This document shows positions 53,752 through 63,926 of a stretch of 64,000 nt of DNA, piece after piece (position 1 is the stretch's first letter; each line of letters begins with the position of its first letter). This DNA is from Janthinobacterium sp. 61 (lineage in GTDB: Bacteria; Pseudomonadota; Gammaproteobacteria; Burkholderiales; Burkholderiaceae_D), in contig NZ_PJMQ01000001.1 of NCBI RefSeq assembly GCF_002846335.1, positions 3,038,001 through 3,102,000 on the forward strand, given 5' to 3'. A program made the position numbers and the translations under genes. The notes below the pieces were generated by a model. That model did no database searches and was not told the origin of the DNA. It saw only the letters and a list, made by a program, of their open reading frames with translations.

Positions 53752-55467
53752 ATGGCTGTAGCCGAAGAAATCGATGTGAACCGCATACCGCCGGAACCGG
53801 CGCCTGCCCGCTCGCCCGTGGAGTCCGTGCAAGCGTTCGCCAAGACGCCGATGGGCAAGAATTTCCTGCGCGGCCTGGGCGTGGCGGCACTGATTGCCAT
53901 TGGCGTGGCCCTGTATATGTGGAACCAGCCACCCGAGTACAAAGTCCTGTTTTCCAACTATACGGACCGCGACGGCGGCGCCATCACCGCGTCGCTGGAC
54001 CAGCTGGGCATCAAGCACAAGTTTTCCGAAGGGGGCGGTGCCATTCTCGTGCCGTCCGAGCAAGTCCATGACGCGCGCCTGAAACTGGCCGCGCAAGGCT
54101 TGCCCAAAGGCGGCAACGTGGGCTTCGAGCTGATGGAAAACCAGAAGCTGGGCGTCTCGCAATTTCTGGAACAGGTCAATTTCCAGCGCGCGCTGGAAGG
54201 CGAACTGGCGAAATCGATCGAATCGGTGTCTGCCGTCGATACGGCCAGAGTCCACCTGGCCCTGCCAAAACCTTCCGTCTTCGTCCGCGAACAGCAAAAA
54301 CCGACGGCTTCCGTGCTGCTGAACCTGCATCCGGGACGCGGCCTCGACCAGCTGCAAGTGAGCGCCATCGTGCACCTGGTGGCGTCCAGCGTGCCGGAAC
54401 TGTTGCCCGTGAATGTCACCGTGGTCGACCAGGCCGGCAACCTGCTGTCGAACCAGGAAAAGGACAAGGATCGTGCCAACGGCATCAAGAGCCTCGATCC
54501 GAACCAATTGAAGTACGTGCAGCAATTACAACAAAGCGTGATCAAGCAAGTCGAATCGATTTTGCTGCCCATCGTCGGCGAAGGCAATGTACGCGCCGAA
54601 GCGACGGCCGACGTGGATTTTTCGCAAAGCGAGCAAGCGGCAGAAACCTACAAGCCGAACTCGCCGCCTGAAGCGTCCACCATCCGCAGCCAGCAAACGA
54701 GCGAATCGACGGGCGCCGGCAATGCCAATCCGTCTGGGGTGCCGGGCGCCCTGTCGAACCAGCCGCCCGGCGTGGCTACGGCGCCATTGACGGCGGAGGC
54801 ACCGGGCGCCGCAGCTGGCGCACCGACGGCACCGACGCAAAAAGAATCGACAACGAATTACGAAGTTGACAAGACTGTGCGCTACGAGCAGAAATCCATG
54901 GGCGGCTTGCGCCGCCTGTCGGTAGCCGTCGTCGTCAACTACCGCCGCAGCTTCGACAAGGATGGCAAGGTGACGGTCAAGCCGATTTCTCCTGCAGAAA
55001 TGGTGCAGATCAATAATCTGGTCAAAGAAGCGATGGGCTACAACAAGGAGCGCGGCGACAGCTTCAGCGTGGCTAACTCGCCCTTCGACGGCATCGAGCG
55101 CGCGCCGGAAGGCAAGCTGGAGTGGTGGCGCGACCCGGCCAACTTGCCGCTGGCCAAGGAACTGGCGAAATTCCTCATCACGGCCCTGATTTTGCTATAT
55201 ATCTTCATCAAGATCGTGCGCCCGATGCTGCGCCCCGTGATGCGCAAGATCGACGATTTCGGTGCGCCACCGCCCGTCATCGAGCCGGAACTCGCCAAAG
55301 ACGGCGAAGAAAACGAAGTCCTGCTCAGCGAAGCCGAGCTGGAAGAACTGGAAGAAGATACGGCCCGCGGTTATCGCGAAAACTTGGCAATGGCCCGGAA
55401 ACTGGCACAGGAAGACCCGCGCGTGGTGGCCAACGTAATCAAAGCATGGATAGGCAATAATGACTGA
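53752..55467 (+). CDS. fliF: Flagellar MS-ring protein FliF
   Basis: A 571-residue protein. A membrane segment lies near residues 42-58 (GLGVAALIAIGVALYMW), the ring-building domains follow (YKVLFSNYTDRDGGAITASL; LALPKPSVFVREQQKPTASV), and a second segment lies near residues 471-487 (FLITALILLYIFIKIVR). The C-terminal acidic tail for FliG binding is present. It founds the basal body and the export gate. The stop overlaps fliG by 8 bases. Confidence 0.97.
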   Translation: MAVAEEIDVNRIPPEPAPARSPVESVQAFAKTPMGKNFLRGLGVAALIAIGVALYMWNQPPEYKVLFSNYTDRDGGAITASLDQLGIKHKFSEGGGAILVPSEQVHDARLKLAAQGLPKGGNVGFELMENQKLGVSQFLEQVNFQRALEGELAKSIESVSAVDTARVHLALPKPSVFVREQQKPTASVLLNLHPGRGLDQLQVSAIVHLVASSVPELLPVNVTVVDQAGNLLSNQEKDKDRANGIKSLDPNQLKYVQQLQQSVIKQVESILLPIVGEGNVRAEATADVDFSQSEQAAETYKPNSPPEASTIRSQQTSESTGAGNANPSGVPGALSNQPPGVATAPLTAEAPGAAAGAPTAPTQKESTTNYEVDKTVRYEQKSMGGLRRLSVAVVVNYRRSFDKDGKVTVKPISPAEMVQINNLVKEAMGYNKERGDSFSVANSPFDGIERAPEGKLEWWRDPANLPLAKELAKFLITALILLYIFIKIVRPMLRPVMRKIDDFGAPPPVIEPELAKDGEENEVLLSEAELEELEEDTARGYRENLAMARKLAQEDPRVVANVIKAWIGNND

Positions 55468-56458
55468 GACAACGGGACTGCAAAAAGCATCCATCCTGAT
55501 GCTGGCACTGGGCGAGAGCGAAGCGGCCGAGGTCATGAAATTCCTCGGCCCGCGCGAAGTGCTGAAACTGGGCGCCGCCATGGCCACCATGAAGGGCATC
55601 GCGCACGAGCAGGTAGTCGAGGTGCTGGACGACTTCCGCTCGCAGACGGAACTCAATTCCACCGTCGGCCTCGATTCGGACGAATACATCCGCCAGGTGC
55701 TGACCAAGGCGCTGGGCGACGACAAGGCGTCCGTGCTGCTGTCGCGCATCCTGGGCGGCAAGGATGCGTCCGGCATCGAATCGCTGAAGTGGATGGATTC
55801 GCAATCCGTGTCCGAGCTGATCCGCAACGAACACCCGCAGATCATCGCCACCATCCTGGTCCATCTGGAACGCGACCAGGCTTGCGAAATCCTCGGCCAT
55901 TTCACGGACCGCCTGCGCAACGACGTGGTGCTGCGCATCGCCACCCTGGACGGCGTGCAGCCGGCCGCCTTGCGCGAACTCAACGATGTGCTGACGAAAC
56001 TGCTGTCGGGTAACGAAAACATCAAGAAATCGTCGCTGGGCGGCGTGCGCGCGGCGGCCGAGATCCTCAACTTCATGAGCGGCGAGCAAGAAGGCTCCGT
56101 CATGGACAATATCAAGAACTACGACAACGACATGGCGCAAAAGATCATGGACGAAATGTTCGTGTTCGACAATGTGATCGACATCGACGATCGCGGCATT
56201 CAATTGCTGCTGCGCGAAGTGCAGTCGGAAATGCTGATCATCGCCCTGAAAGGCGCCTCGCAAGAGCTGCGCGACAAGATCTTCAAGAACATGTCGCAGC
56301 GCGCCGGCGAGATGATGCGCGAAGACCTGGAGTCGAAAGGCCCCGTGCGCCTGTCTGAAGTCGAATCGCAACAGAAACAGATCCTGCAAATCGTGCGCCG
56401 CCTGGCGGACGAAGGGCAGATAGTACTGGGTGGAAAAGGCGAGGATTCGTTTGTCTAA
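55460..56458 (+). CDS. fliG: Flagellar motor switch protein FliG
   Basis: A 332-residue switch protein with ASILMLALGESEAAEVMKFL near the N-terminus (FliF binding), the middle HPQIIATILVHLERDQACEI, and the C-terminal torque helix region DNVIDIDDRGIQLLLREVQS. It couples the stator to the rotor. It overlaps fliF at its start and fliH at its end. Confidence 0.97.
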   Translation: MTETTGLQKASILMLALGESEAAEVMKFLGPREVLKLGAAMATMKGIAHEQVVEVLDDFRSQTELNSTVGLDSDEYIRQVLTKALGDDKASVLLSRILGGKDASGIESLKWMDSQSVSELIRNEHPQIIATILVHLERDQACEILGHFTDRLRNDVVLRIATLDGVQPAALRELNDVLTKLLSGNENIKKSSLGGVRAAAEILNFMSGEQEGSVMDNIKNYDNDMAQKIMDEMFVFDNVIDIDDRGIQLLLREVQSEMLIIALKGASQELRDKIFKNMSQRAGEMMREDLESKGPVRLSEVESQQKQILQIVRRLADEGQIVLGGKGEDSFV

Positions 56459-57215
56459 TTTAATACCCAAAGAGCAACAAACCGCTTACCAGCGCTGGGA
56501 AATGACCTCGTTTGGCGACGAGCGCCCCAGCGTGGTGGCGGCGCGCAAGCTGCTCGAACCGGAGCCTGCACCGGAATTCGACCCGGAAGTTGATCCATAC
56601 GGCGAACTGCAGGAAGAAGAGCTGGCCCCGCCGCTGGAATACCCGACGCAGGAAGAACTCGACGCCATCCGCGAGGAAGCGCGCGCCACGGCCTTCGACG
56701 AGGGCCGCGCCGCCGGTTATGCGGAAGGCCACGCGGCCGGGCATGCCGATGGCCATGCGCAATCGTATGCGGAAGGCAAGGCGGCATCCAGCGTGGAACT
56801 GGCGCATCTGCAAACTATCGCCGTCGACTTCGGCACGGCCGTGCACCAGGCCGATGAACTGATCGCCAACGAAGTCATGGAACTGGCCTTGCAACTGGCC
56901 AAGGCCATGCTGAAGACAGCCTTGCCCGTGCGCCCCGAGCTGATGCTGCCGGTGGTGCGAGAAGCTATCGAATACTTGCCTGTACTGCAACAACCAGCCT
57001 TGCTGATGCTCAATCCGGAAGATGCGCAAGTGGTACGCGACGGCATCGGCGATGAGCTCGACAAGGGTGGCTGGCGTGTCATCGAAGACCCGAGCGTGGA
57101 ACGCGGCGGTTGCAAGATCGACACGGCCAGCAACCAGATCGACGCGCAAAGCTCCACCCGCTGGCAGCGCCTGACGCATGCGCTGGGCAAGGACCTGGAC
57201 TGGCTGGCGCCGTGA
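56451..57215 (+). CDS. fliH: Flagellar export regulator FliH
   Basis: A 254-residue protein that holds the FliI ATPase at the export gate. The central region (about residues 85-115) has the glycine-repeat [20 protein letters not shown] (20 residues) typical of FliH. The C-terminal FliI-binding part contains [20 protein letters not shown]. The start is an uncommon TTG at 56451 with GAGGA upstream, which gives [14 protein letters not shown], the expected beginning; GTG at 56430 is less likely. It overlaps fliG by 8 bases. Confidence 0.9.
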   Translation: MSNLIPKEQQTAYQRWEMTSFGDERPSVVAARKLLEPEPAPEFDPEVDPYGELQEEELAPPLEYPTQEELDAIREEARATAFDEGRAAGYAEGHAAGHADGHAQSYAEGKAASSVELAHLQTIAVDFGTAVHQADELIANEVMELALQLAKAMLKTALPVRPELMLPVVREAIEYLPVLQQPALLMLNPEDAQVVRDGIGDELDKGGWRVIEDPSVERGGCKIDTASNQIDAQSSTRWQRLTHALGKDLDWLAP

Positions 57216-58621
57216 GCGAGCCCGTCAAAGGCCCGAATGCCCATGCGGCGCGCTGGCGCGCCTACCTGAGCGACTGTTCGGCCGTGGTCGGCTTTGTCGA
57301 ACCGATGCAAATTTCGGGGCGAGTCACGCGCGTGGCCGGCCTGGTGATGGAAGCCGTGGGCCTGCGCCTGGCCGTGGGCGCCGCCTGCACTGTGCCACTG
57401 CCCAATGGCGGCCGGGTCGAGGCGGAAGTGGTGGGCTTTGAAGGCGAGCGCCTGTTTTTGATGCCGCAAAGCGACGTCGAGGGCATCGTGCCCGGCACGC
57501 GCGTGTTTTCCGTCGAACCGGCCATTCCACGCCCAGGCAGCGTGGCACACCCGCGACGCCGCCCCAGCGACCGCGCGCGCCACTTGCCCGTGGGACCGCA
57601 ACTGCTGGGCCGCGTGCTCGATGGCGCAGGACGGCCGCTTGATCAGCTGGGCCCGCTGCATACGACCGATAGCGCTCCCATCAATGTACGCCCCGCCAAC
57701 CCTCTGGGCCGCGCACCCATCGTGGCCACGCTGGACGTGGGCGTGCGCTCGATCAATGCCATGCTGACCGTGGGCCGTGGCCAGCGCATGGGCCTGTTCG
57801 CTGGTTCCGGCGTAGGTAAAAGCGTGCTGCTGGGCATGATGGCCCGCTACACGGAAGCGGACGTGATCGTCGTCGGCCTGATCGGCGAACGGGGACGCGA
57901 GGTGAAGGAATTCATCGAGCAAATTCTCGGCCCCGAAGGCTTGGCCCGCTCCGTCGTCGTGGCCGCGCCGGCCGACACGCCGCCCCTGATGCGCCTGCAA
58001 GGGGCCGCGTATGCGACGGCCATTGCCGAGTATTTCCGCGACCAGGGGCAAAACGTGCTGTTGATCATGGATTCGCTGACCCGCTACGCCATGGCGCAGC
58101 GCGAAATCGCCCTGGCCATCGGCGAACCGCCAGCCACCAAGGGTTATCCGCCGTCCGTCTTCGCCAAGCTGCCCGTGCTGGTGGAACGGGCCGGCAATGG
58201 CGAGGAAGGCGGCGGCTCGATCACGGCCTTCTACACCGTGCTGACCGAGGGCGACGACCAGCAGGACCCGATCGCCGACTCCGCGCGCGCGATTCTCGAT
58301 GGCCACATCGTGCTGAACCGCCGCCTGGCCGAGGCGGGCCACTACCCGGCCATCGACATCGAGCAATCGATTTCACGCGCTGCCCACTCGATCACCACGC
58401 ATGAACACCAGCAACAGGCGCGCAAACTCAAGCAACTGTATTCGCGCTATGAACGCAGCCGCGACCTGATCAGCGTGGGCGCCTACAGCGCCGGCACCGA
58501 TCCCGTGCTGGACCAGGCCATCGCGCTGCATGAAAAAATCGAGGCGTTTTTGCAACAGCAAATCACGGAGCGGGTCAGCATGGACGAGAGCTTGGGGCAA
58601 CTTACCGCTCTATTCGACTGA
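57212..58621 (+). CDS. fliI: Flagellum-specific ATPase FliI
   Basis: A 469-residue F1-beta-like ATPase for the export apparatus. Walker A is [11 protein letters not shown] (about 197-207), followed by [20 protein letters not shown] (20 residues) and [20 protein letters not shown] (Walker B). The start GTG 57212 shares GTGA with the fliH stop, so they are translationally coupled. Confidence 0.96.
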   Translation: MSEPVKGPNAHAARWRAYLSDCSAVVGFVEPMQISGRVTRVAGLVMEAVGLRLAVGAACTVPLPNGGRVEAEVVGFEGERLFLMPQSDVEGIVPGTRVFSVEPAIPRPGSVAHPRRRPSDRARHLPVGPQLLGRVLDGAGRPLDQLGPLHTTDSAPINVRPANPLGRAPIVATLDVGVRSINAMLTVGRGQRMGLFAGSGVGKSVLLGMMARYTEADVIVVGLIGERGREVKEFIEQILGPEGLARSVVVAAPADTPPLMRLQGAAYATAIAEYFRDQGQNVLLIMDSLTRYAMAQREIALAIGEPPATKGYPPSVFAKLPVLVERAGNGEEGGGSITAFYTVLTEGDDQQDPIADSARAILDGHIVLNRRLAEAGHYPAIDIEQSISRAAHSITTHEHQQQARKLKQLYSRYERSRDLISVGAYSAGTDPVLDQAIALHEKIEAFLQQQITERVSMDESLGQLTALFD

Positions 58622-58653
58622 TTAGGGCTTGCACAGCGGGAATATAATCAAGT

Positions 58654-59094
58654 ATGGCTTCTCCTTCCCAACTTGCAACCCTGATTGACCTTGCCCAGCG
58701 CGAAACGGACGATTGCGCCAAGCGCCTGGGCGCGGCCCTGAAAGCGCTGGACGATTGCCGCCAAAAGCTCGAGATGCTGTCCGGCTACCGCGATGACTAT
58801 GCCAAGCGCTTCGAGGCGAGCATGAGCAACGGCATTACGCCCATGGCCTACCGCAATTTCCAGGCCTTCATGGTCAAGCTCGACAGCGCCATCCTGGGCC
58901 AGCAGCAAGTGGTCAACCACGCGCAGGCACGCAGCGACAATGAAAAACAGCACTGGCAGAACGCCGAACGCAAGCGCATGTCGTACACCACCCTGAACAA
59001 CCGGGCACAGGAACAGGCGCTGAAGCTGGAAAACAAGCGCGACCAGAAAGCAATGGATGAGCACGCGGCGCGACAAGCCTATTACAAACGCTAA
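58654..59094 (+). CDS. fliJ: Flagellar export chaperone FliJ
   Basis: A 146-residue coiled-coil protein in the canonical position between fliI and fliK. It begins MASPSQLATLIDLAQRETDD and is highly charged and helical. FliJ links FliI to the FlhA gate. The assignment rests on position, size and coiled-coil character. Confidence 0.9.
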   Translation: MASPSQLATLIDLAQRETDDCAKRLGAALKALDDCRQKLEMLSGYRDDYAKRFEASMSNGITPMAYRNFQAFMVKLDSAILGQQQVVNHAQARSDNEKQHWQNAERKRMSYTTLNNRAQEQALKLENKRDQKAMDEHAARQAYYKR

Positions 59095-59113
59095 GCAACA
59101 CTGAGGCAGCATC

Positions 59114-60394
59114 ATGCAAACCCTGCAAAACCCGATTTCCCAGATTGTCTCGCCGAACGCCACGCCGGGCACTGCCAACCGCAGCCAGCCGCCCACCAGC
59201 GGCACGGCGGGCGACTTCCAGCGCACCCTGAACCGCCAGATCGAGCAACGCCAGGCCAGCCGCAATATGGAGCAAGCGGCAGCACCGGCGGCGGCCCGCC
59301 CCGCCAGCCCTGCCGCCACGCAAGCACCCGCCCAGGCACAGGCCAAGGAAACGAAGCCGGCGCAAGTGGGCACCGAACAGGCCGCCACCAGCGAACAGCC
59401 ATCCGCGCCGGCCAGCGAAGCGGCTGCGCCCGCCACTAGCGACAGCGCCACGGCCGAGGCAAACGTGCCCGCCGCCCCCGCCGCAACAGTCACGCCGCCA
59501 GCCGATCCGGCCGCCGAGATGCTGGCCCTGGTGGGCAGCATCCAATTGGCGATCCAGCCGCCAGCCGCCAAGGCCGTGCCGGAACTGCCAGCGCGCGCCA
59601 GTGTCAAGGCCGACGCCAAGGGCGTGACAGCAGCGCCATTACTGGCAGCCGGCCAGGGCAGCGGCAAGACCGCCGCCACCGCCGCCACTGCGCAAGCCGA
59701 CAGCGCCGACTTCGCCGACAGCCTGGGCCTGGCCCAGGGCAAGACGGCCACCACGCAAGGCAACAGCGTGCCGACCGGCAAGGGCGAGCCGGGCAAACTG
59801 GCCATCGACGCGCAACTGGCGGCCACCGCCAGGGCTGGCACCGCCGTGGCCGAACCGATTATCAAGGAAGCTCCTGCCGACCTGAGCCGCCTTGCGGCCC
59901 AGTTGCAGCCAGGCGCGCTGCAGCAGGCCGCCGCCGCTGTGGCCGTGCCGGCAGATAAACTGACGGGCCGGGTCGGCACGCCGGCCTGGGATCAGCAACT
60001 GGGGCAAAAGGTCGTGTGGATGGCGGCCGGTGGCGACCAGAGCGCCACCCTGACCCTGAATCCACCCGACCTGGGGCCTGTGCAAGTGGTCCTGACGGTC
60101 ACCAATGACCAGGCCGATGCCGCCTTCATGTCGGCCCAGCCCGAAGTACGCCAGGCGCTGGAAGCGGCCATGCCGCGCCTGCGCGAGATGATGAGCGAAG
60201 CGGGCATCGCCTTCGGCAGCGCGACCGTCTCGGCCGGCACGCCGGAACAGAAAAACAATGGCGAGCGTGCCGCCTCGGGCGAACGCCGCGGCAATGGCCA
60301 GGGCGGCGGCGTCTCCGGTGGCGAGATCGCCATCGCGCCGGCGACAGGCGGACGCAGCCGGCCCAGCCTGAGTGCCGTGGATACCTTTGCCTGA
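59114..60394 (+). CDS. fliK: Flagellar hook-length control protein FliK
   Basis: A 426-residue protein with an Ala/Pro-rich N-terminal two-thirds and a C-terminal Flg_hook domain (about residues 300-385; SATLTLNPPDLGPVQVVLTV, then MPRLREMMSEAGIAFGSATV). It measures hook length and switches the export specificity of FlhB. It follows fliJ and precedes the fliLMNOPQ set; a terminator lies about 70 bases after the stop. Confidence 0.93.
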   Translation: MQTLQNPISQIVSPNATPGTANRSQPPTSGTAGDFQRTLNRQIEQRQASRNMEQAAAPAAARPASPAATQAPAQAQAKETKPAQVGTEQAATSEQPSAPASEAAAPATSDSATAEANVPAAPAATVTPPADPAAEMLALVGSIQLAIQPPAAKAVPELPARASVKADAKGVTAAPLLAAGQGSGKTAATAATAQADSADFADSLGLAQGKTATTQGNSVPTGKGEPGKLAIDAQLAATARAGTAVAEPIIKEAPADLSRLAAQLQPGALQQAAAAVAVPADKLTGRVGTPAWDQQLGQKVVWMAAGGDQSATLTLNPPDLGPVQVVLTVTNDQADAAFMSAQPEVRQALEAAMPRLREMMSEAGIAFGSATVSAGTPEQKNNGERAASGERRGNGQGGGVSGGEIAIAPATGGRSRPSLSAVDTFA

Positions 60395-60463
60395 GGCCAA
60401 TTCGTCGTCCACGGGCCACTGGCGCGCCTCACAGCGTAACTTTTCGTATAAAAACAGCGAGTT

Positions 60464-60485
60464 GAGGGCGCTTCCGCCCTCTTTT
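60464..60485 (+). terminator. Terminator after fliK
   Basis: GAGGGCG and CGCCCTC form a 7-bp stem around CTTC, followed by TTTT. Confidence 0.75.
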
Positions 60486-60510
60486 CACTGCATCCTTCTG
60501 CGCAGAATTT

Positions 60511-60518
60511 GCCGATAA
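60511..60518 (+). promoter_or_regulatory. Sigma28-like -10 element before fliL
   Basis: GCCGATAA matches the sigma28 -10 consensus exactly, but no good -35 lies 11 bases upstream. It is positioned 62 bases before ATG 60581. Confidence 0.35.
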
Positions 60519-60580
60519 TGACATAATGGCGTCGTGATCCACTTCCATGCACTCGAGTACCATTGAAAGCAAATCCAAAA

Positions 60581-61093
60581 ATGAAAGCAGATCCGAAAGC
60601 AGATGCAGGCCTGGCCCCCGCCGGCGCCTCGAAAAAGAAGCTTCTGATCATCGTGCTGGCCTCGGTGCTGGTGGCTGGCGGCATCGGTGGCGGTGCCGCC
60701 TGGTACTTCCTGCATGGCAAGGCCGATAAAGAAGAATCGGCGCCCAGCAAGAAAAAACATGCCGCTTCCAAGGCAGGTCCGCCCGTCTTCGTGCCCATCG
60801 ATGCCTTCACCGTCAACTTGCAGCCGGAAAATGGCGAGCAATACCTGCAAATCGCATTCACCTTGCAAGCGAGCAGCCCGGAAGAAATGGACTTGATCAA
60901 GGTCAACATGCCGAAGGTGCGTAGCCGCTTGCTGCTGCTGCTGTCCGGCAAAAAAGCATCCGAACTCAATACCGTGGAAGGCAAGCAGCAACTGGCGGCC
61001 GAAATCATCAATCAGGTGAACCAGCCGTTCGAGGACAAAGGGCCGGAGCAGGACGTGACGGACGTATTATTTACCGCATTCATCATTCAATAA
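60581..61093 (+). CDS. fliL: Flagellar basal body protein FliL
   Basis: A 170-residue single-pass protein. The membrane segment is about residues 19-41 (LLIIVLASVLVAGGIGGGAA). The periplasmic domain follows, with FVPIDAFTVNLQPENGEQYL and the C-terminal DVLFTAFIIQ. FliL supports stator function. ATG 60581 is chosen; TTG at 60563, six codons upstream, is the alternative. It begins the second half of the operon. Confidence 0.92.
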   Translation: MKADPKADAGLAPAGASKKKLLIIVLASVLVAGGIGGGAAWYFLHGKADKEESAPSKKKHAASKAGPPVFVPIDAFTVNLQPENGEQYLQIAFTLQASSPEEMDLIKVNMPKVRSRLLLLLSGKKASELNTVEGKQQLAAEIINQVNQPFEDKGPEQDVTDVLFTAFIIQ

Positions 61094-61099
61094 GCAGCC

Positions 61100-62086
61100 A
61101 TGGCCGATAATTTCCTCTCCCAGGAAGAAGTCGATGCCCTTTTGAAGGGCGTCAACGGAGACCAGGACGACGCGCAGGCGCCGGAAGATGTCACGGGAGT
61201 TCGTACCTACAACCTGGCAACCCAGGAGCGCATCGTGCGCGGCCGGATGCCAACGTTGGAAATTATCAACGAGCGTTTCGCCCGCCTGCTGCGCGTGGGC
61301 CTGTTCAACTTCTTGCGCCGCAGCGCCGAAGTGTCAGTAGGTTCTGTGCGCGTATCGAAATACAGCGAATTCATCCGCAATCTGGTGGTGCCGACCAATC
61401 TGAACCTGGTGCACATGAAGCCGCTGCGCGGCACGGCCCTGATGGTCTTCGATCCGGGCCTCGTATTCTTGCTGGTCGACAATCTGTTCGGCGGCGACGG
61501 ACGTTTCCATACGCGCGTCGAAGGGCGCGATTTTACGCAGACGGAGCAGCGCATCATCTTGCGCATCCTCGACATCGTCTTTGAAGCCTATACCAAGTCG
61601 TGGGAGCCGGTCTTCCCCGTCGAGTTCGAATATATTCGTTCAGAAATGAACACGCAGTTCGCCAACATCGCCACGCCGAACGAAGTGGTGGTTGCCTCCA
61701 CATTTACGGTAGAACTAGGCTCCGTTTCCGGACAAATTCACTTCTGCATGCCATATTCGATGATCGAGCCGATCCGCGATTCGCTGACCTCGAGCCTGCA
61801 GGGCGAGGCGCTGGAAGTGGACAAGCGCTGGATCCGCCTGATGACGCAGCAAATCCAGATCGCCGAAGTGGAACTGGTGGCCTCGCTGGGCACGGCGCGC
61901 GTCTCGTTCGACGAAATCCTGAACATGAAGGTGGGCGACATCATCCCGCTGAATATTCCCGAACTGATCGCCGCCACCGTCGACGGCGTGCCCGTGATGG
62001 ATTGCACCTACGGCGTGTTGAACGGACAATATGCGCTGAAAGTCGAAAAGTTATTGGCAAACACCGATAACATGAACAATCACTAA
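61100..62086 (+). CDS. fliM: Flagellar motor switch protein FliM
   Basis: A 328-residue switch protein. It has the N-terminal CheY-binding MADNFLSQEEVDALLKGVNG, the conserved RMPTLEIINERFARLLRVGL and the central RTALMVFDPGLVFLLVDNLF-type region (here RGTALMVFDPG). The C-terminal FliN-like part holds LNMKVGDIIPLNIPELIAAT. It receives CheY-P to reverse rotation. It starts 6 bases after fliL. Confidence 0.97.
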   Translation: MADNFLSQEEVDALLKGVNGDQDDAQAPEDVTGVRTYNLATQERIVRGRMPTLEIINERFARLLRVGLFNFLRRSAEVSVGSVRVSKYSEFIRNLVVPTNLNLVHMKPLRGTALMVFDPGLVFLLVDNLFGGDGRFHTRVEGRDFTQTEQRIILRILDIVFEAYTKSWEPVFPVEFEYIRSEMNTQFANIATPNEVVVASTFTVELGSVSGQIHFCMPYSMIEPIRDSLTSSLQGEALEVDKRWIRLMTQQIQIAEVELVASLGTARVSFDEILNMKVGDIIPLNIPELIAATVDGVPVMDCTYGVLNGQYALKVEKLLANTDNMNNH

Positions 62087-62137
62087 ATAATTACCCGGGC
62101 CGCGTTGCGGTCCGTATCTGTACAACAGGAGAAACAC

Positions 62138-62572
62138 ATGTCTGACAACCAAGACGACCAAAGCGCGGAAGACGATTGGGGCGCGGCCATTGCCGAGCAG
62201 GCCAAGGCGGAAGCGGAAGCGCTGCAGAACCAGGCCGCCAATACGGCCAGCGCGGCCAGTGCCGCCGTGTTCAAGGACTTTTCCAAGCAGGCGTCGAAGT
62301 CGGAAACGCATAACGATATCGATTTCATCCTCGATATCCCCGTGCAGCTGACGGTAGAGCTGGGCCGCACCAAGATTGCCATCAAGAACCTGCTGCAACT
62401 GGCGCAGGGTTCCGTGGTCGAGCTCGACGGCCTGGCCGGCGAACCGATGGACGTGCTGGTGAACGGCTGCCTGATTGCCCAGGGCGAAGTGGTGGTGGTG
62501 AATGACAAGTTTGGTATCCGCCTGACCGACATCATCACGCCTTCCGAACGCATCCGAAAATTGAATAAATGA
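62138..62572 (+). CDS. fliN: Flagellar motor switch protein FliN
   Basis: A 144-residue C-ring protein. The N-terminal 65 residues are variable and Ala-rich, and the C-terminal surface-presentation domain has LDIPVQLTVELGRTKIAIKN then GEVVVVNDKFGIRLTDII. ATG 62138 has the RBS ACAGGAG. The stop overlaps fliO (ATGA). Confidence 0.96.
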   Translation: MSDNQDDQSAEDDWGAAIAEQAKAEAEALQNQAANTASAASAAVFKDFSKQASKSETHNDIDFILDIPVQLTVELGRTKIAIKNLLQLAQGSVVELDGLAGEPMDVLVNGCLIAQGEVVVVNDKFGIRLTDIITPSERIRKLNK

Positions 62573-63150
62573 AGCCTGGCCTGTTGATTTCCACCCTGCT
62601 GCCGCTCATGGCGGCATGCAGCATTGCGCTGGCGGCGCCAGCTTCGGCGCCCGTACCCGCTTCGGCCCCGGCTGAAACGGCAGCGGCCAGCGCACCTGCC
62701 GAAGTTGCAACTGAAAAACCCGCTGCTGCCGCTGCATCTGCGCCTGCCGCCGCCCTGCCCGCCATGCCGGCAGGCGCGCCCATGACGATGGCGCCGACGA
62801 GCTCGGCTGGAAGCTTGCTGCAAACCATCTTCGCACTGGTGTTCGTGCTGGCCTTGCTGATCGGCCTGGCCTGGTTCATGAAGCGCTATGGTCCCAAGGT
62901 CATGGGCGGCAACAACAAGATGCGCGTCGTCAGCTCGCTCAACCTGGGCGGACGCGAACGCATTGTCCTCGTCGAAGTGGCCGACCAGTGGATCGTTGTC
63001 GGTGCCTCACCCGGCCGCATCAACGCACTGGCCACCATGCCGCGCCAGGAAGGCGAGTTGCCGCAACTGGCAACGGCGCAAAACGGCCCTGCGGCCGCCA
63101 ATTTTTCCGAGTGGCTGAAACAGACCATCGAAAAACGCAATGGGAAATAA
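62569..63150 (+). CDS. fliO: Flagellar biosynthetic protein FliO
   Basis: A 193-residue protein with an N-terminal signal-like stretch, a long Ala/Pro linker, a membrane segment near residues 86-102 ([18 protein letters not shown]) and the cytoplasmic FliO domain ([20 protein letters not shown]). It assists assembly of the FliPQR gate. The start overlaps the fliN stop (ATGA) and the end overlaps fliP by 11 bases. Confidence 0.93.
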   Translation: MKPGLLISTLLPLMAACSIALAAPASAPVPASAPAETAAASAPAEVATEKPAAAAASAPAAALPAMPAGAPMTMAPTSSAGSLLQTIFALVFVLALLIGLAWFMKRYGPKVMGGNNKMRVVSSLNLGGRERIVLVEVADQWIVVGASPGRINALATMPRQEGELPQLATAQNGPAAANFSEWLKQTIEKRNGK

Positions 63151-63916
63151 GCAGCAGATGGCGTGGTCCAACGTAAAGACTCCCCTGACCTGGCTGCTGG
63201 CGGCGGCCGCCCTGGCCTTGCCGCTGTGGGCCATGGCCCAGCCGGGCATCCCCGCCTTCAACAGCACGCCAGCGCCGGGCGGAGGACAGAATTACTCGCT
63301 GCCGGTGCAGACGCTCATCCTGATGACGTCGCTCACCTTCTTGCCGGCGGCCCTCTTGATGATGACCTGCTTTACGCGCATCATTATCGTACTATCCCTG
63401 CTGCGCCAGGCCATCGGCACGCAATCGGCGCCGCCAAACCAGGTGCTGGTGGGGCTGGCCCTGTTTTTGACCTTGTTCGTCATGGGCCCCGTGTTCGACA
63501 AGATTTATACGGATGCCTATCTTCCTTATCAGGAAAATAAGATCAGCATGCAGCAAGCCATGGACAAGGGTGTCGATCCCCTGAAAACCTTCATGCTCAA
63601 GCAAACGCGCCAGGCTGACCTGGCCCTGTTCGCCAAGATGTCGCGCTCGCCGGCCTTGCAAGGCCCGGAAGACGTGCCGCTGCGTATCCTCGTGCCCGCC
63701 TTCGTCACGAGTGAACTGAAAACGGCGTTCCAGATCGGCTTTGCCATCTTCATCCCGTTTTTGATCATCGACATGGTGGTCGCCAGCGTACTGATGTCGA
63801 TGGGTATGATGATGATGTCGCCGGCCACCATTTCGCTGCCATTCAAGCTGATGTTGTTCGTGCTGGTCGATGGCTGGCAGTTGCTGCTGGGCTCGCTGTC
63901 ACAGAGTTTTTACTAG
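63140..63916 (+). CDS. fliP: Flagellar export gate protein FliP
   Basis: A 258-residue gate protein. An N-terminal signal sequence is present ([16 protein letters not shown]), as in FliP. The core has [20 protein letters not shown] and the late [20 protein letters not shown] (20 residues), then [23 protein letters not shown] 63140 is used; ATG 63158 is a possible alternative. FliP forms the export pore with FliQ and FliR. Confidence 0.96.
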   Translation: MGNKQQMAWSNVKTPLTWLLAAAALALPLWAMAQPGIPAFNSTPAPGGGQNYSLPVQTLILMTSLTFLPAALLMMTCFTRIIIVLSLLRQAIGTQSAPPNQVLVGLALFLTLFVMGPVFDKIYTDAYLPYQENKISMQQAMDKGVDPLKTFMLKQTRQADLALFAKMSRSPALQGPEDVPLRILVPAFVTSELKTAFQIGFAIFIPFLIIDMVVASVLMSMGMMMMSPATISLPFKLMLFVLVDGWQLLLGSLSQSFY

Positions 63917-63926
63917 GGGAAATACA

